Source: Saccoglossus kowalevskii | Taxonomy: Eukaryota; Hemichordata; Enteropneusta; Harrimaniidae | DNA length: 21,376 nt | Assembly (NCBI RefSeq): GCF_000003605.2 | Contig: NW_003126386.1 | Span: 387,962-409,337, forward strand | Direction of reading: 5' to 3' | Shown here: positions 11,048-21,100 of the stretch, in pieces | Layout: every line of letters begins with the position of its first letter | How positions within the stretch are numbered: position 1 is the first letter of the stretch | Position numbers and translations under genes: made by a program | The notes under the pieces: generated by a model | The model's input: only the letters and a program-made list of their open reading frames with translations | Database searches by the model: none | Told to the model about the DNA's origin: nothing

Positions 11048-11308
11048 ACAGCAACGTGTTCGCCTTGACTTCGACGAGCAACCAAGACAAGTGATACTGA
11101 ATAATCGTATTTTTAACGTGACCTCACTATATTTCTCAATGAATATTCACTTATTCTCTTGATAAAAGTTTAAATATTACAAATCACAATGAACTTTCAG
11201 GACAGGATTGGTGTTTATTGAAAAGGCTTTGAAATTTGCGTCGAAAACAGTTTTAGAACTTATTTCCTTGATTGTATGAACAGGTGTTGAAAATGAAAAC
11301 AAAATAAA
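11048..11308 (+). other. Possible third (terminal) exon of the secreted-peptide gene
   Basis: A strong acceptor, GTTTTTTTTTTACCTACAG, ends at 11047, and an AATAAA-type signal lies at 11303-11308. If spliced to the donor at 10368, this block would be 3' UTR for the 98-residue reading. If an upstream frame difference exists (see findings) it could be partly coding. There is no independent coding signature, so the call rests on splice signals only. Confidence 0.35.
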
Positions 11309-11309
11309 A

Positions 11310-12200
11310 ATCACATAAAGTGAAGTGAACAGAAAAAAAAAACATGTTTCCAAAGCCTATGTAGTTCTCCCAGAGTTTCAAATTTCCGCTACTAATGGTA
11401 TTTTTTTCCCCACGGTGGACAGAAGATATTCCAAGTTGTCCGTCTGAAATACTCATCTTCATTCAAGTATGTTGTAACAACAACTACATGACTCTTTGAA
11501 GGATGCGTCATCATGGCGGTGATAACAATTTCTACCACCATGATTTCATTAAATTTTCAATCAAAGATGGCGGCGGCCAGTGTTACACTCAGATATTTTA
11601 ATATCATCTGTAATTCTTATATCACAATGAATACACATGGCGTGATCAATGTAAATTGTTCTTGTATTTATTATATACTGGCCACAATGCTGCAACTCCT
11701 ACCCCCGAATTCATATAACTCGGACATTCAAAGAACAATTATTCACAAATTCGCAATTTTTTTTTCTCGATACAAGAAACATATTTCTAACAGCCCAGAA
11801 AGCATGCCTTATTTCCTCCCATAGACTGTAATACCAGATACCCCTTTCTCAGAATACAGAAACACGGAATTGTATCAATTTGATCTCAAAGTGCCACCAC
11901 AGGGGCAGCAAATAACGTGTATGTATGTGAAATAGATGTGTTCGCTTTTAAATACGCATGAAGTAGGGATTTACCAAGCGTATAAAAATACATACTGACA
12001 GCTTTGTGATGCCGATAGCAAGGTAGATAGTGACGTGTGGGGATGGCATACAAGGAGACCATGCAGACAACACTTACGCATTGGTCTGTATTACTATAAT
12101 TATGCTAATGAGTCCAATACATCTAGAGAAGGGTGTTATGTACATATTCATCATTTCGTTCCGAGTAACCCTATAGCGCGGACGGAAATCACTTTTACAG
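11310..12200. other. Intergenic, no gene seen
   Basis: AT-rich sequence. One AAAGATGGCGGC at about 11563-11574 resembles a YY1-type promoter element, but no transcript start or gene can be attached to it. Confidence 0.35.
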
Positions 12201-12278
12201 ATTTGCAAGTGAATATCACAGATAGACTCGTGCAGACGAACATTGAAACAACCGTGACGGGAACCTTTTTTTCCGAAG
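12201..12278 (+). CDS. Candidate isolated exon with weak VIT-domain (ITIH-like) similarity
   Basis: The segment is bounded by an acceptor-like ATCACTTTTACAG and a perfect donor GAAG|GTAAGT, is 78 bases long, and is phase 1 on both sides. It reads LQVNITDRLVQTNIETTV and ends FFSEG. The spacing of hydrophobic residues and the ITDRxVxTxI core recall the first strands of the VIT domain found in inter-alpha-trypsin-inhibitor heavy chains. The open frame also continues upstream, so the 5' boundary could be earlier (about 12176). No partner exons were found nearby, so it may be a lone exon of a gene reaching elsewhere, a relic, or chance. Confidence 0.25.
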
Positions 12279-15200
12279 GTAAGTACGGTATCCCACCAAG
12301 CCAATTTCACTCGTCGTATCCCATGCAATGTTATAGTTTTCGCATTTCAATAAACTTCAACAAGCCAAGCTTCTTGCAAAAATAATCATACGTATTGCTG
12401 AATCTATATGTCAGATCTTAGCAATAGTTTTGCTCCTGGTAAACTCGATTCCCGAGTTCCATACCATCCGTTATGCGCCATTTAGAAATTGGGTAATAAT
12501 AGTAATATAATCATTATTGCTATCGCTTCCTGATTTAGATATTGATACAGGAATAATGAAGTTTAACACTTGTTTAAAATAATCCTGAGAGCCGGTCGAG
12601 TGCTCTTTGCATTCGACTTGGAATAAAAGACACCTTTAATTCCCAGCTTTCACATATTGGACTTGTTATTTAGCGTCCCGAGTCTACAACGCGTATTCGC
12701 TTCTTTTTTTTTTAGTTTTGTCGTGGTTCATAGGAAACCTTCTGATTTGTTCTTGATTTGAAACCCATATTTACATCCTGGCTATTCTCCTAACAAGTTG
12801 GCATAATTAAAGGATACCTGCGCAGTTCAAAAGGACGTGCTAAATTGAGTTCATTGGTGTTTAATTATTTTCAAAATTCGATATGGTTTTTTTCCCATTG
12901 GTGAGATGAATCTGATGGGTTTTTTTACTGCGTGACTATGGCATACGACCATATCTCAAAATTATGCAGCAACATCGGATTAACCATGACACCAACTATT
13001 TTAACGGTGTATTTTGTTTTTGTTTAATACGTTTGAATATGACTTTTATATATTAGATCTTTTTGGGTTTTGTCTAGTTTTTACAATAATTTCTTAGTTT
13101 CTATATGTACGTCTTTTGAGAGAGTAAGTCAGGAATTGCTATTGTTGTTTTAGATAATAAGGGTATAACACTGTACACAATGGAGCTGAATCATTCCTCT
13201 AAAATAATGAACAGGGCAATAGCACGACACAGAAAATGGGGTTAAGTTTTAAACTACAACCGAATAACATTACTTCGGGATATCTTGGCATATGTTCGTA
13301 ATGAAGTAAACATAATGTCATATACAACTAGAATGGGCTGGAACTGCTGAAAACGCAGCGAACACCGTAACAAAATACGTTTTCTTGGAGAAACTGGTTA
13401 CATCAACAATGTGTACTTGGGAACATGAGTGATCGAGCCACTACTAATTACTAATAACCACTACTAATCCCGCTATTCATATGGCTTTTGTATTAAAAAA
13501 ACAACTAAAACACACATATAAAATAACAACGGATTTTCATTGCCTTAAACATCTTCAGTTGGTTTCAGACATGGGATATATTAATTCCAAATGCCAGATT
13601 ATAACAATTCCACCTGGTGAATTTTGTACGTCCATTATTTTTTTACCCCAGGCACGTTAAACCGTAAAACTGAATTACTTCCGGTACGACGCTTCTTCTA
13701 TAGATACTGATGCACTTAATGGCTGCTCAGACCACTTAATAAGTGATCCGTGGTTTGCCTGAGATCGTCTCAGAAGATCCAGTTGCAATTATCTGTTATT
13801 AATATTGTTTCTATGTAAAATAGGCAAACATAAGTAAATATAGTTTCAACATTTTAATAATGATTTTGACAACTCACACGTGATATATTTTTGCGATATT
13901 CACAGCATTGATTTTTTGAAATTATTCCATGTTTTGTTTTGTTTTCTTGAAAAAGCACATCTACGATTTGTATGCGAAAACGTTACTCAGTAGCATGTCA
14001 TGTGGAAGTACCCATCCTAGTCAGGTGCTTTCAATATAGCTGTCATAAAAAAAAAACTGTTTCATGAATACAACTTGGGAGCACGGGAAAACGTTTCTAT
14101 TTCTTGCGGACACTTTTCTGAGGACTGGTGATATTATACGCAATTTCTTGAAAATAGGGGTCAATGTTGAGTTTTGTTTAAGGGGAGGGCATTGTAAAAC
14201 TTGGATTGGAGTATTTTCTAAATTTCTTTTAAAACACGCGTTTTGAATGACTATTTTGTACATTTAGCTAGATGAAATTGAGTAGTGTATGTTTCTGCAT
14301 TAAAAAAACGGAGAATCTTATACAAACGTTGCCAAACAAACATGTGAGGAGGGGGGCAGACCTCTTATGTGATAAGGGGAGTGATAAAAAATCCGGAAGA
14401 TGGAATTTCAATTTTACCTCTCTATTCTAAATTGACCAGGCCAACTTTTAAGACCCGTGAAATTAAATGAAAAGACAATTTCTATAAGTGCACCAGTCAC
14501 TGGGTTGCTACCCGACTTGTCCAAGGTATTTGTACCTGATCCAATGTGAAATATGTTGTTAGCACAAGAAGCTACTCTTATAATTTGTAACGAAATCTGA
14601 CGTAATACAATATCAAAATAAACATGTCTATAATACTAGTAATTACTCCTTTTATAATGAGTTGTTGATTTCGTTCTAGGAACACGTGTTCTCGGATATC
14701 GACTGATATTGGTGAAATTGAGATCCAATGCGTGTGCGACGTGTTCGGCGTTTTTTTCTTATTGTTTTTTTTTTTCTTTTTTTTTTTTTTTATATTACAA
14801 AATTTTCGGCATATATTAAACTTTAACCCATGTCTTAAAATGTGGTCGTGAGGGTACTCCCAATTTCAATGTAACAGTTGTTCCTTTCCCTGACTATGAA
14901 TTCAATCTTTGTAAATTCTAACATCTTTGGACCCAGCATTTGTCGGCGTCATGAAGATAGTCGGGCGCTATTTTTAGCCAATAAGTGTACACTCTTTTCC
15001 TGGAGGACCTTTTACTTTAGATTTGCACAAACCCGCCAGACATATCAAGCGTTCTTTTTAAACGTAGTTGTAAACGCTATAGAGGTTTGGCGGCGTGGTA
15101 TTGTGACCTTCAACATTACTGACAGTACTCGAAGCGAGTGAGCACTCAGCGTAGTAACAGAATAACAAGAACACGTCGTGAAAAAATAACATATAGAGAA

Positions 15201-15684
15201 ACCCACGAAACCTAACAGCAAATATGCGTTTTAATAATGTAAGATAGCAGCGAATATTCTCAAAGAACGGGTTCAGGTATTGTTATATTACAACAATGTT
15301 CTCCTTGTGTGTCGCCCCGTATATCTTTTTTTTTCGTGTGTATGTAATATTAATCTTCCTACAGCGAAATAAAACACGGTTGTATAGAAATATCCTCCAT
15401 AGACCATTCTCAATATTCTCCGATATGCGTTATAATTCAGTGAATTTGTTAAATAAGGTCATTTAGTATGATATTAAATTTGCAAATACATGTTGACACT
15501 GTTGAATAACGTTTCATTTACATGCAAAGATCGGGTCTCCAAAATTGAATTACCAATTCCCATATGACGTGTTAGAGCACTTTACTTGCACCAATTCTAT
15601 TGAGCTCCGCTTCAATTTTTGCTTCTTGAATTCTAGAACGATACAATCGACGTTTTATTTGAAGGCGACTACACTTTTCAAATA
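12279..15684. other. Long gene-free interval
   Basis: No credible coding exon. Minor structures are a perfect 12-bp palindrome GAACACGTGTTC with an E-box core (14680-14691), a T-rich run at 14765-14791, and an 11-base direct repeat CCACTACTAAT at 13438 and 13458. Confidence 0.4.
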
Positions 15685-15910
15685 CTGTAAAACATGTTGA
15701 AAAAGCGGCATGCAATTTTAGCGAATTGTGGTAAAATGACGTAATAGCAAAATGCTGATTTAGCGAATCTCTCTTGTCATTGTTGATTTCTTTGTTTGGT
15801 GGCCATTTTGAATTGGTAATAAAGTCATTAGCGACATCTTGAATTAGCGAATCAGTTCTCTCGCTAAATTCGCGAAAAAGACATACTCGCGAAAAAGACA
15901 TGTTTTACAG
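15685..15910. mobile_element. MITE-like element A (CTGTAAAACATGT arms)
   Basis: CTGTAAAACATGT (15685-15697) and its exact reverse complement ACATGTTTTACAG (15898-15910) bound 226 bp. Including flanking bases, TA precedes the left arm and CA follows the right, suggesting an original TA target site as used by Tc1/mariner-type elements. The interior has repeated TTAGCGAATT and GCGAAAAAGACAT motifs, the latter twice about 18 bases apart near 15872-15902. No intact transposase is present. The antisense open frame across 15572-15901 is a by-product of this repeat. Confidence 0.7.
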
Positions 15911-16640
15911 CACATCGAACTCTTTAGTGACGAAACACTTCCGTGACATCAACATGACGTAATGGGTTTAAGCAATGTCGTCTAAGTAAACAACTTTGCT
16001 TGACTGTGTAGTTGTTTGTAATGTACAATATTTCACATCTCTAAATCAATATTTTTCACTGTCAGCCGACCACAGATCATAACAATTTCGACGATGTGAG
16101 CGGCCATTGACGTCAGTCTCGCTTTGTTACTAGTGGGCGTAACTATGTCGCTCAGAATTGTCTTTACATTTCGCTATCACGATTTTAGACGGCATCTAGT
16201 CTAACATTTCGCAAGTTCGCATCCAGACTTTTCGCCGACGAGTATTCTGTATTTTTTTTCAAAGATAGCTATCATACATCAGTATTAATCAGTACGCCTC
16301 TCGATTACCCCCCCCCCCCCACTGAATGACACGGTCACAGTTTGTCACTTTTCCCAAAATACGTGGTTATGTCTCAGGCTGCTTCCCCTATCGATAAATA
16401 TCGTTCATTGAAACCCGTGCCAGTAGTATTGTAAGCGTTTCATCTGGGATGTGGTCATTGATGGTAGTTTCGCGAGCATTTATGTACGGGAATACAGCAC
16501 CGTTTTCCGGTTTTCGCTAGAAAGCCGCTAGGTACCCGGATGACAACCACTGTCACGGCTCTGAGTGGGGTTAAAATAACCACAGCTTTAGCATTTACTT
16601 GCTGACACGCAAAGTGAATTTCTTCGCTTACTTTCGAGGA
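15911..16640. other. Non-coding spacer with a poly-C run
   Basis: Contains a TGACGTCA octamer at 16108-16115 and a run of about twelve C at 16309-16320. Open frames on the minus strand continue from the YqaJ-like relic but show no recognisable conserved sequence. Confidence 0.35.
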
Positions 16641-16648
16641 CGCAATAA

Positions 16649-17982
16649 TCACAATGGTAAATTGGTATTGCAACGCTCCTGTCTGTTCTTCCAGTGCCAT
16701 AAAAAAAATATGACAAAATATCCGGTGCTTTCCAACGTAACTGAATCTTTAATGTCGGCGTTTTTATGTCTAGTCTGGTACTTCTCAAAAAATAACTGAC
16801 GTGCGACAGGTTCATTCTCGATGCCAAAATCTAGGTGCGGAGACTGCACTTGCTGATTACGAGTACTTGGTATTGTTTTCACGATGTAGTTGTCTGAATT
16901 ATTAGTTTCCCGCATATGAAGCACGCAGTGAGCTATACTGGCAGTTACACGGCCATGTAGATATTTAAACCAATGTGACGAGTTTCGCTGATTTAGTGAA
17001 AGTGATGTCATTAGTTCAATGTCGGACACAGTGAGTTCGTTTGCCATGTACTGTATAAAATTAGTAGTACACATGTACTTGAAGATTTGAATTTATTGCC
17101 TAGATCCGGAATTGTTGATGGTTCTGTTACTGAGTTTAACATTGGATCCAACATGTGGTTGTAGTTCACAGAGGAAATATCGTAAATAGCTTTGATTAAA
17201 TCTTCGTTGTTTTCATGGCATGATTTTCTTTCTCGGTTGTGTTGCGCGATCTTTGTGGCGCGAGTCAAAATCCTGGATACTAAATAGTAGTGCCACACAG
17301 TGTTTGCATGAACCATGTTCTCTATTATATTTTCAATGGAAATTATTTTTAGTTACAATCATTAAAGCGATTATTAATAACATTTATTTCAAGTGACGTC
17401 GACAAGGAGCGGAAGTATAACATATGTCCAGTGACGCTTGTAATTGCGTCTAGTTCTTAATAAAAAAAACCTGACTTATGCAACGCAATTACGTTACAGC
17501 CACCGGAAACCAGCATTGGTAAGGTTTTTCTTTTTGGGATGTTTCTCGAACACACTCAGCCATGATTTAAATAACTTCAGTTTCTTTAACATGGTGAAGC
17601 TTGATGGAAACAATATGTCCATCTTTGTACAGAAGAAAACCATAGCCAAGTCGATATTCTTTTAACGGTGCCCAGTCACATCAATGTATCAAGTACGCAA
17701 ATATATCTGCAGTTTCGAATGATGGCATGTAATGGAGGTTTTGCCCTCAGGTTTTGATAGTATACGGATCTTCTAATGTCAGGGTAGATTCCTTGTCCTG
17801 AACTGTACGGCGACGCTTGCTCGAGGTTTCGCGATCGTCAGGCTCTAAAGGGCGAACTTTTAACTCATTTGCAAGTTCCACGAGTTCAATCAGCTTGGAC
17901 TTCTGTGTATTACAACAGCTATTCCTCGTTCTTGTAGAAACTGACGTAATTCAGAAACTTTTTTCGAATGCAAATTTTCCAT
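16649..17982 (-). pseudogene. Decayed SAP-domain / YqaJ-type nuclease-domain gene
   Basis: The relic reads from 17982 towards lower coordinates. ATG at 17982 begins MENLHSKKVSELRQFLQERG, a typical SAP (DNA-binding) start. After a frame change near 17911-17918 the SAP helix continues as KSKLIELVELANELKV, then a basic SSKRRR stretch. Further on, MPSFETADIFAYLI and GYGFLLYKDGHIV resemble the middle region known in SAP-YqaJ proteins. In-frame stops occur at 17749-17747, 17683-17681 and 17569-17567. A second frame change near 17070-17085 leads into LTVSDIELMTSLSLNQRNS, then WFKYLHGRVTAS and FGIENEPVARQLFFEKYQ, which match the N-terminal half of a YqaJ-like exonuclease domain. The downstream catalytic SPDG and E-x-K parts are not found, and the zinc-binding SWIM-like part seen in relatives is also missing. 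Several stops, frame changes and missing active-site parts mark it as dead. Such genes are often multicopy in invertebrates, so a live relative elsewhere is likely. Confidence 0.7.
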
Positions 17983-18555
17983 TGTTACGCTTCTGTGAAC
18001 AGCAAAAAGCAACCCCACTGGGAGTACGCCCCCGCACGGCGAAACCTTGAAATGCATATGTAAATTAGCTGCCATTGAGAACTTGAAAATTGGGAAATGT
18101 AGTGGGAAACAAAAATTAAGAAAACGTTCACGGCGTCCACTCCGGCCTGCGACATTATATGTTGACGAAAAGTGTGCGCAATAAGATTGACCATTAACAA
18201 CTCTGCGGCGATGATACGATTGAAAAAAACAACACACACACACTTTAGATTCGGGTTTATGAATAATATGATTTACCAGTAAATGACGTAGTGTTAGAAT
18301 AGAGAAAACATAGAAAATGGCCTTTTACCGTAGTTTTAAAACACAATGTATTGAACTAATTACTATCGAGAAGTATACCAATTTATACAATTGCAATTTT
18401 ATAATGAACCGATGTTTTACAAATAATGTTATATACCGAATAATGCCATCACGTCAGACAGGTACATGTGAAATATAATCATGATGCAAATAGTTTTAAT
18501 TAAACCTTATACATAAGTTTAAAAAAATATTATCTCATCTTATGCTTTATTTCAG
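17983..18555. other. Spacer between the YqaJ-type relic and the bursicon-like gene
   Basis: Holds the former upstream region of the minus-strand relic and then AT-rich sequence that is probably the 5' UTR intron of the bursicon-like gene, ending TTATGCTTTATTTCAG at 18555. A short CA repeat lies at 18230-18241. No other gene seen. Confidence 0.4.
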
Positions 18556-18576
18556 AGTCAAGTAAAAAACAAAACT

Positions 18577-18978
18577 ATGTTTTCATCGAGAAGTATATCA
18601 TCTTTGGTCTTAATCTCCGTCATTGTAGTCATGGCAACGTACCCACCAATCACATCGGCGGAGTGTTCGTCAGCCTTTGCGCACATGATTGTTACATACC
18701 CTGGATGTATCCCCAAACGCATACCGACAATGGCCTGTAGAGGGAGCTGTCCATCATACACTGAACCACATTGGAGTAATGTGTATCAAGAACTGGTTTA
18801 CAAAGATTTTTGCACGTGCTGTGCTCCTTTGCATAAACGAGTCGGCACCGTTAATTTGCGATGCCCGGGACGTGAGGGCGGACCTACAATGGCTATGAAA
18901 GTACAGGCTGCCTTGGACTGTCAGTGTCGACCATGTTCTAATGGCTATATCAGACCCCTGGACGAAGAAGAATATTAA
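18577..18978 (+). CDS. Burs: Bursicon alpha-like cystine-knot neurohormone
   Basis: An uninterrupted 133-residue protein. Residues 1-28 form a signal peptide (hydrophobic SLVLISVIVVMA, cleavage expected after TSA). The rest is a cystine-knot domain with 11 cysteines at 30, 44, 54, 58, 79, 81, 82, 96, 115, 117 and 120. Bursicon-alpha landmarks are present in order: YPGCIPK, ACRGSC (the CxGxC knot), FCTCC, LRCP and LDCQCRPC. The odd cysteine is the one bursicon alpha uses for its heterodimer with bursicon beta. In arthropods the dimer acts through the receptor LGR2/rickets in cuticle tanning and wing expansion, and homodimers in immune signalling; its role outside arthropods is less clear. The domain has the usual size, with only a 13-residue acidic tail after CRPC. 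The mature coding part is one exon. An acceptor (TTTATTTCAG|AGTC) lies 21 bases before the ATG with no in-frame stop between, so an upstream 5' UTR exon is likely and extra N-terminal residues cannot be excluded. No bursicon-beta partner is in the window. Confidence 0.85.
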   Translation: MFSSRSISSLVLISVIVVMATYPPITSAECSSAFAHMIVTYPGCIPKRIPTMACRGSCPSYTEPHWSNVYQELVYKDFCTCCAPLHKRVGTVNLRCPGREGGPTMAMKVQAALDCQCRPCSNGYIRPLDEEEY

Positions 18979-19589
18979 ATGTTTTCCTTCGTTATGGGGC
19001 CTGATTGAAACACGGAAAATTAACCGATTTTCTAATAACATTTTTGCGGCATGGTCCACAACTTCATTCACTGACCTAAAATAGACAACGAATTGTTTAA
19101 ATGTTTATTGATACAGCAAATTATTTTTCAATCTAAACCCCACAAATCATGTCTAAACTGAACACCCGTTCAGTACAGACTCTGTATCGACCTAATCATA
19201 TTATACAATTTACAACAATTTCTTTAGCACATTTTGTCACAGTCCGCGACTTTTGTTGTTCAGTTTAATCAGATTTCACTGTGCACCGCTCAGATTGTTA
19301 AGATTCTTTTCCAGCCCGGGAATAGTATGATACCGTGCTTTTGTTAAAATAGTAGTGGTAGTCGGGAGGTGCCAGTGGGTCTCATATAAACAAAGATGGC
19401 GACTTTGACTGACTGCCCACACCAACGAGTACAAACTGAGACGTTTCCAAACTTAAATTAGATAATTTTTACAAGATTAGAAAGTATCGAATGAGTCACC
19501 GGCGATAATTACTGCACTGAGTCGCACCAAGGTCAAAACTCGTGCCTGTGATTTCCATTAGAAAACCGCATTGGATTGTGGGAAGATTA
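18979..19589. other. 3' region of the bursicon-like gene and spacer
   Basis: No further gene. I see no textbook AATAAA within the first few hundred bases after the stop; an ATTAAA overlaps the stop itself. A CAAAGATGGCGACTTTG motif, a short imperfect palindrome around a YY1-like core, lies near 19391-19407. Confidence 0.35.
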
Positions 19590-19650
19590 GTTTATCAACA
19601 CAAATGTCGCACATGTGCAGCGCGACGACCACCACTGTTTTAATGTATCT
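19590..19650 (-). repeat. tRNA-derived SINE relic, copy 2
   Basis: The minus strand carries CATTAAAACAGTGGTGGTCG followed by TCGCGCTGCACATGTGCGAC. It aligns with the copy at 8881-8956 through GGTTAAAGCGCGGTGGTCAT and CGCGCAGCACGTGTTCGA, with few changes. Box B is more degraded here. The alignment continues about 20 bases past box B, to a shared GATAAAC/AATAAAC. Confidence 0.5.
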
Positions 19651-19674
19651 GAGTGGAAGCTAGCAAAGAGGTTT

Positions 19675-19741
19675 GTCAACTCACCCCAGTGCCGTCAGTT
19701 GACAAGCTCAACTCACCCCAGTGCCGTCAGTTGACAAGCTC
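19675..19741. repeat. 32-bp tandem duplication containing a 9-bp inverted repeat
   Basis: CAACTCACCCCAGTGCCGTC followed by AGTTGACAAGCT occurs twice in tandem, starting at 19677 and 19709. In the first copy TTGTCAACT and AGTTGACAA form a perfect 9-bp stem around a 15-base loop. GTGGAAGCTAG occurs on both sides of the pair (about 19653 and 19744), so the whole block may sit between short direct repeats. Confidence 0.9.
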
Positions 19742-19781
19742 CTGTGGAAGCTAGTGTCCTATGTTGGCTTTAGAGGTTGAC

Positions 19782-20059
19782 TATTGTAAACTCAGATGGT
19801 AAATTTCGGCGGAAAAACCTGTCGTGGTGGACCCAGGCATAAAGCGCTCCTGTAAATGCATTAATTATTAACTGTGTTTTAATTTCGCTAGTTTCGCTGA
19901 TAAGTAGAATTAAGCTAAATTAAAACTACATGAACATGTAAAATAACATTAAAACTCGTTATGTCCTTGACAAATTCGTCAAATTAAAACACAGTTAATA
20001 TGCTCAAAACATCAAAATAGTGAAATTAAATGTCAGTGAAAATAAATGATTTTACAATA
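19782..20059. mobile_element. MITE-like element B (TATTGTAAA arms) with nested inverted repeat
   Basis: TATTGTAAACTCA (19782-19794) and TGATTTTACAATA (20047-20059) are inverted with one mismatch, bounding 278 bp. Inside, TATTAACTGTGTTTTAATTT (19866-19885) and its exact 20-base reverse complement (19981-20000) form a second inverted repeat. The outer arms resemble element A at 15685-15910 (TACTGTAAAA), and both have TTTCGC/GCGAAA-rich interiors. The TA at each outer end would fit a TA target site. No coding capacity. Confidence 0.65.
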
Positions 20060-20405
20060 TTTGATTATGACATACGAGAAATTTATAATTCTCTCAAATC
20101 TTGGTCCGATGCGAAATTTCGAGTCAACGCGGGAGATTCTATAAAATCGTTCTTAGAGGAATTATCATATGAAATAAAATTAGTTACTGTGTTTTTATGA
20201 TGTGTATGTTTCATTTATATGACATGTTGCTTATTAAAATGATGATTTCCAATGTGGTGTGTGTGCGATTAAAACAAAGACAGGCCCGTAGCTAGCACTT
20301 TTGAATAGGGGGTTCGAAAACAACAATAAATGATGTATTTGATGTGAAACGTGTGAATTTTATAATATTCAAAAAGTTTGTTTGAGCTCTGTTACATACA
20401 TTTTT
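20060..20405. other. Spacer with a possible dispersed-repeat fragment
   Basis: AT-rich and non-coding. CCCGTAGCTAGCACTTTTG followed by AGGGGGTTCGAAAAC (about 20284-20321) resembles short fragments common in interspersed repeats of marine invertebrates. This is from general familiarity only. Confidence 0.3.
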
Positions 20406-21100
20406 AGCTCCGCTGTCGACTTTGTCGAGCGGAGCTTATCATATGAGTGACTGTCCGTCGTCGTCCGTCGTCCGTGTCAATGTTTTACTTTTTCGACTTC
20501 TTGAAAACTACAAGCCTGGATGCTTTGATACTTGGTGTATATGTACCTTGGGTAGACCTCTCTTAGGTTTGTTCATTTCATGTTTATATCTTCAATTCTC
20601 TGATTTTGTTGAAAATTTTTGTCATTTTTGGTAAAAAGTGATATTTTCGACTCCTTGTTAAAAACCAAAAGTTCAATTGCTTTGATATTACATATATAGG
20701 TACTACATGTGAACCTCTCTCAGATTTGTTCATTTTGTAATGATATCTTTAATTCTCTAATTTTGGTGAATATTTTTGTAATTTTTGGTAAAAAGTGATA
20801 TTTTCGACTTCTTGTTAAAAACCAAAAGTTCAATTGCTTTGATATTACATATATAGATACTACATGTAGACCTTTCTCAGATTTGTTCATTTCGTGATGA
20901 TATCTTGAATTCTCTAATTTTGGTGAATATTTTTATCATTTTTGGTAGAAAGTGATATTTTCGACCTGTCGTTAAAAACTGTAAGTCTGATTGCTTTGAT
21001 ACTATACATATTGTTCATTTTCTAATGATGTCTTCAGTTCTTTAATTGAAATGTGCATTGATAACAGCAAAGCTATCGCAGCCGATAGGCTGCTTGTTAT
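20406..21100. repeat. Hairpin-capped array of 157-bp repeat units
   Basis: The block opens with a strong hairpin at 20406-20436: AGCTCCGC pairs with GCGGAGCT and, inside it, TCGAC pairs with GTCGA around TTT, with a two-base bulge. A GTCCGTCGTC-rich stretch follows (20452-20475). Then come about 3.5 diverged copies of a 157-bp unit with GTGATATTTTCGAC at 20638, 20795 and 20952; an earlier, more diverged copy starts near 20487. It closes with a second imperfect hairpin, ATAACAGCAAAGCTATCG (21061-21078) against CGATAGGCTGCTTGTTAT (21083-21100). The open frames at 20422-20634 and 21051-21314 are artefacts of this repeat and its flank. Confidence 0.85.

Noticed and set aside
15572-15901. 109-residue open frame on - strand
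   Set aside because: Lies almost entirely inside an inverted-repeat element and has no protein-family features.
18754-19071. 105-residue antisense open frame over the bursicon-like gene
   Set aside because: Shadow of the sense coding region, which has the full conserved cysteine pattern.
20406-20436. Transcription terminator or riboswitch hairpin
   Set aside because: The context is a eukaryotic tandem repeat; rho-independent terminators and bacterial riboswitches do not apply here.
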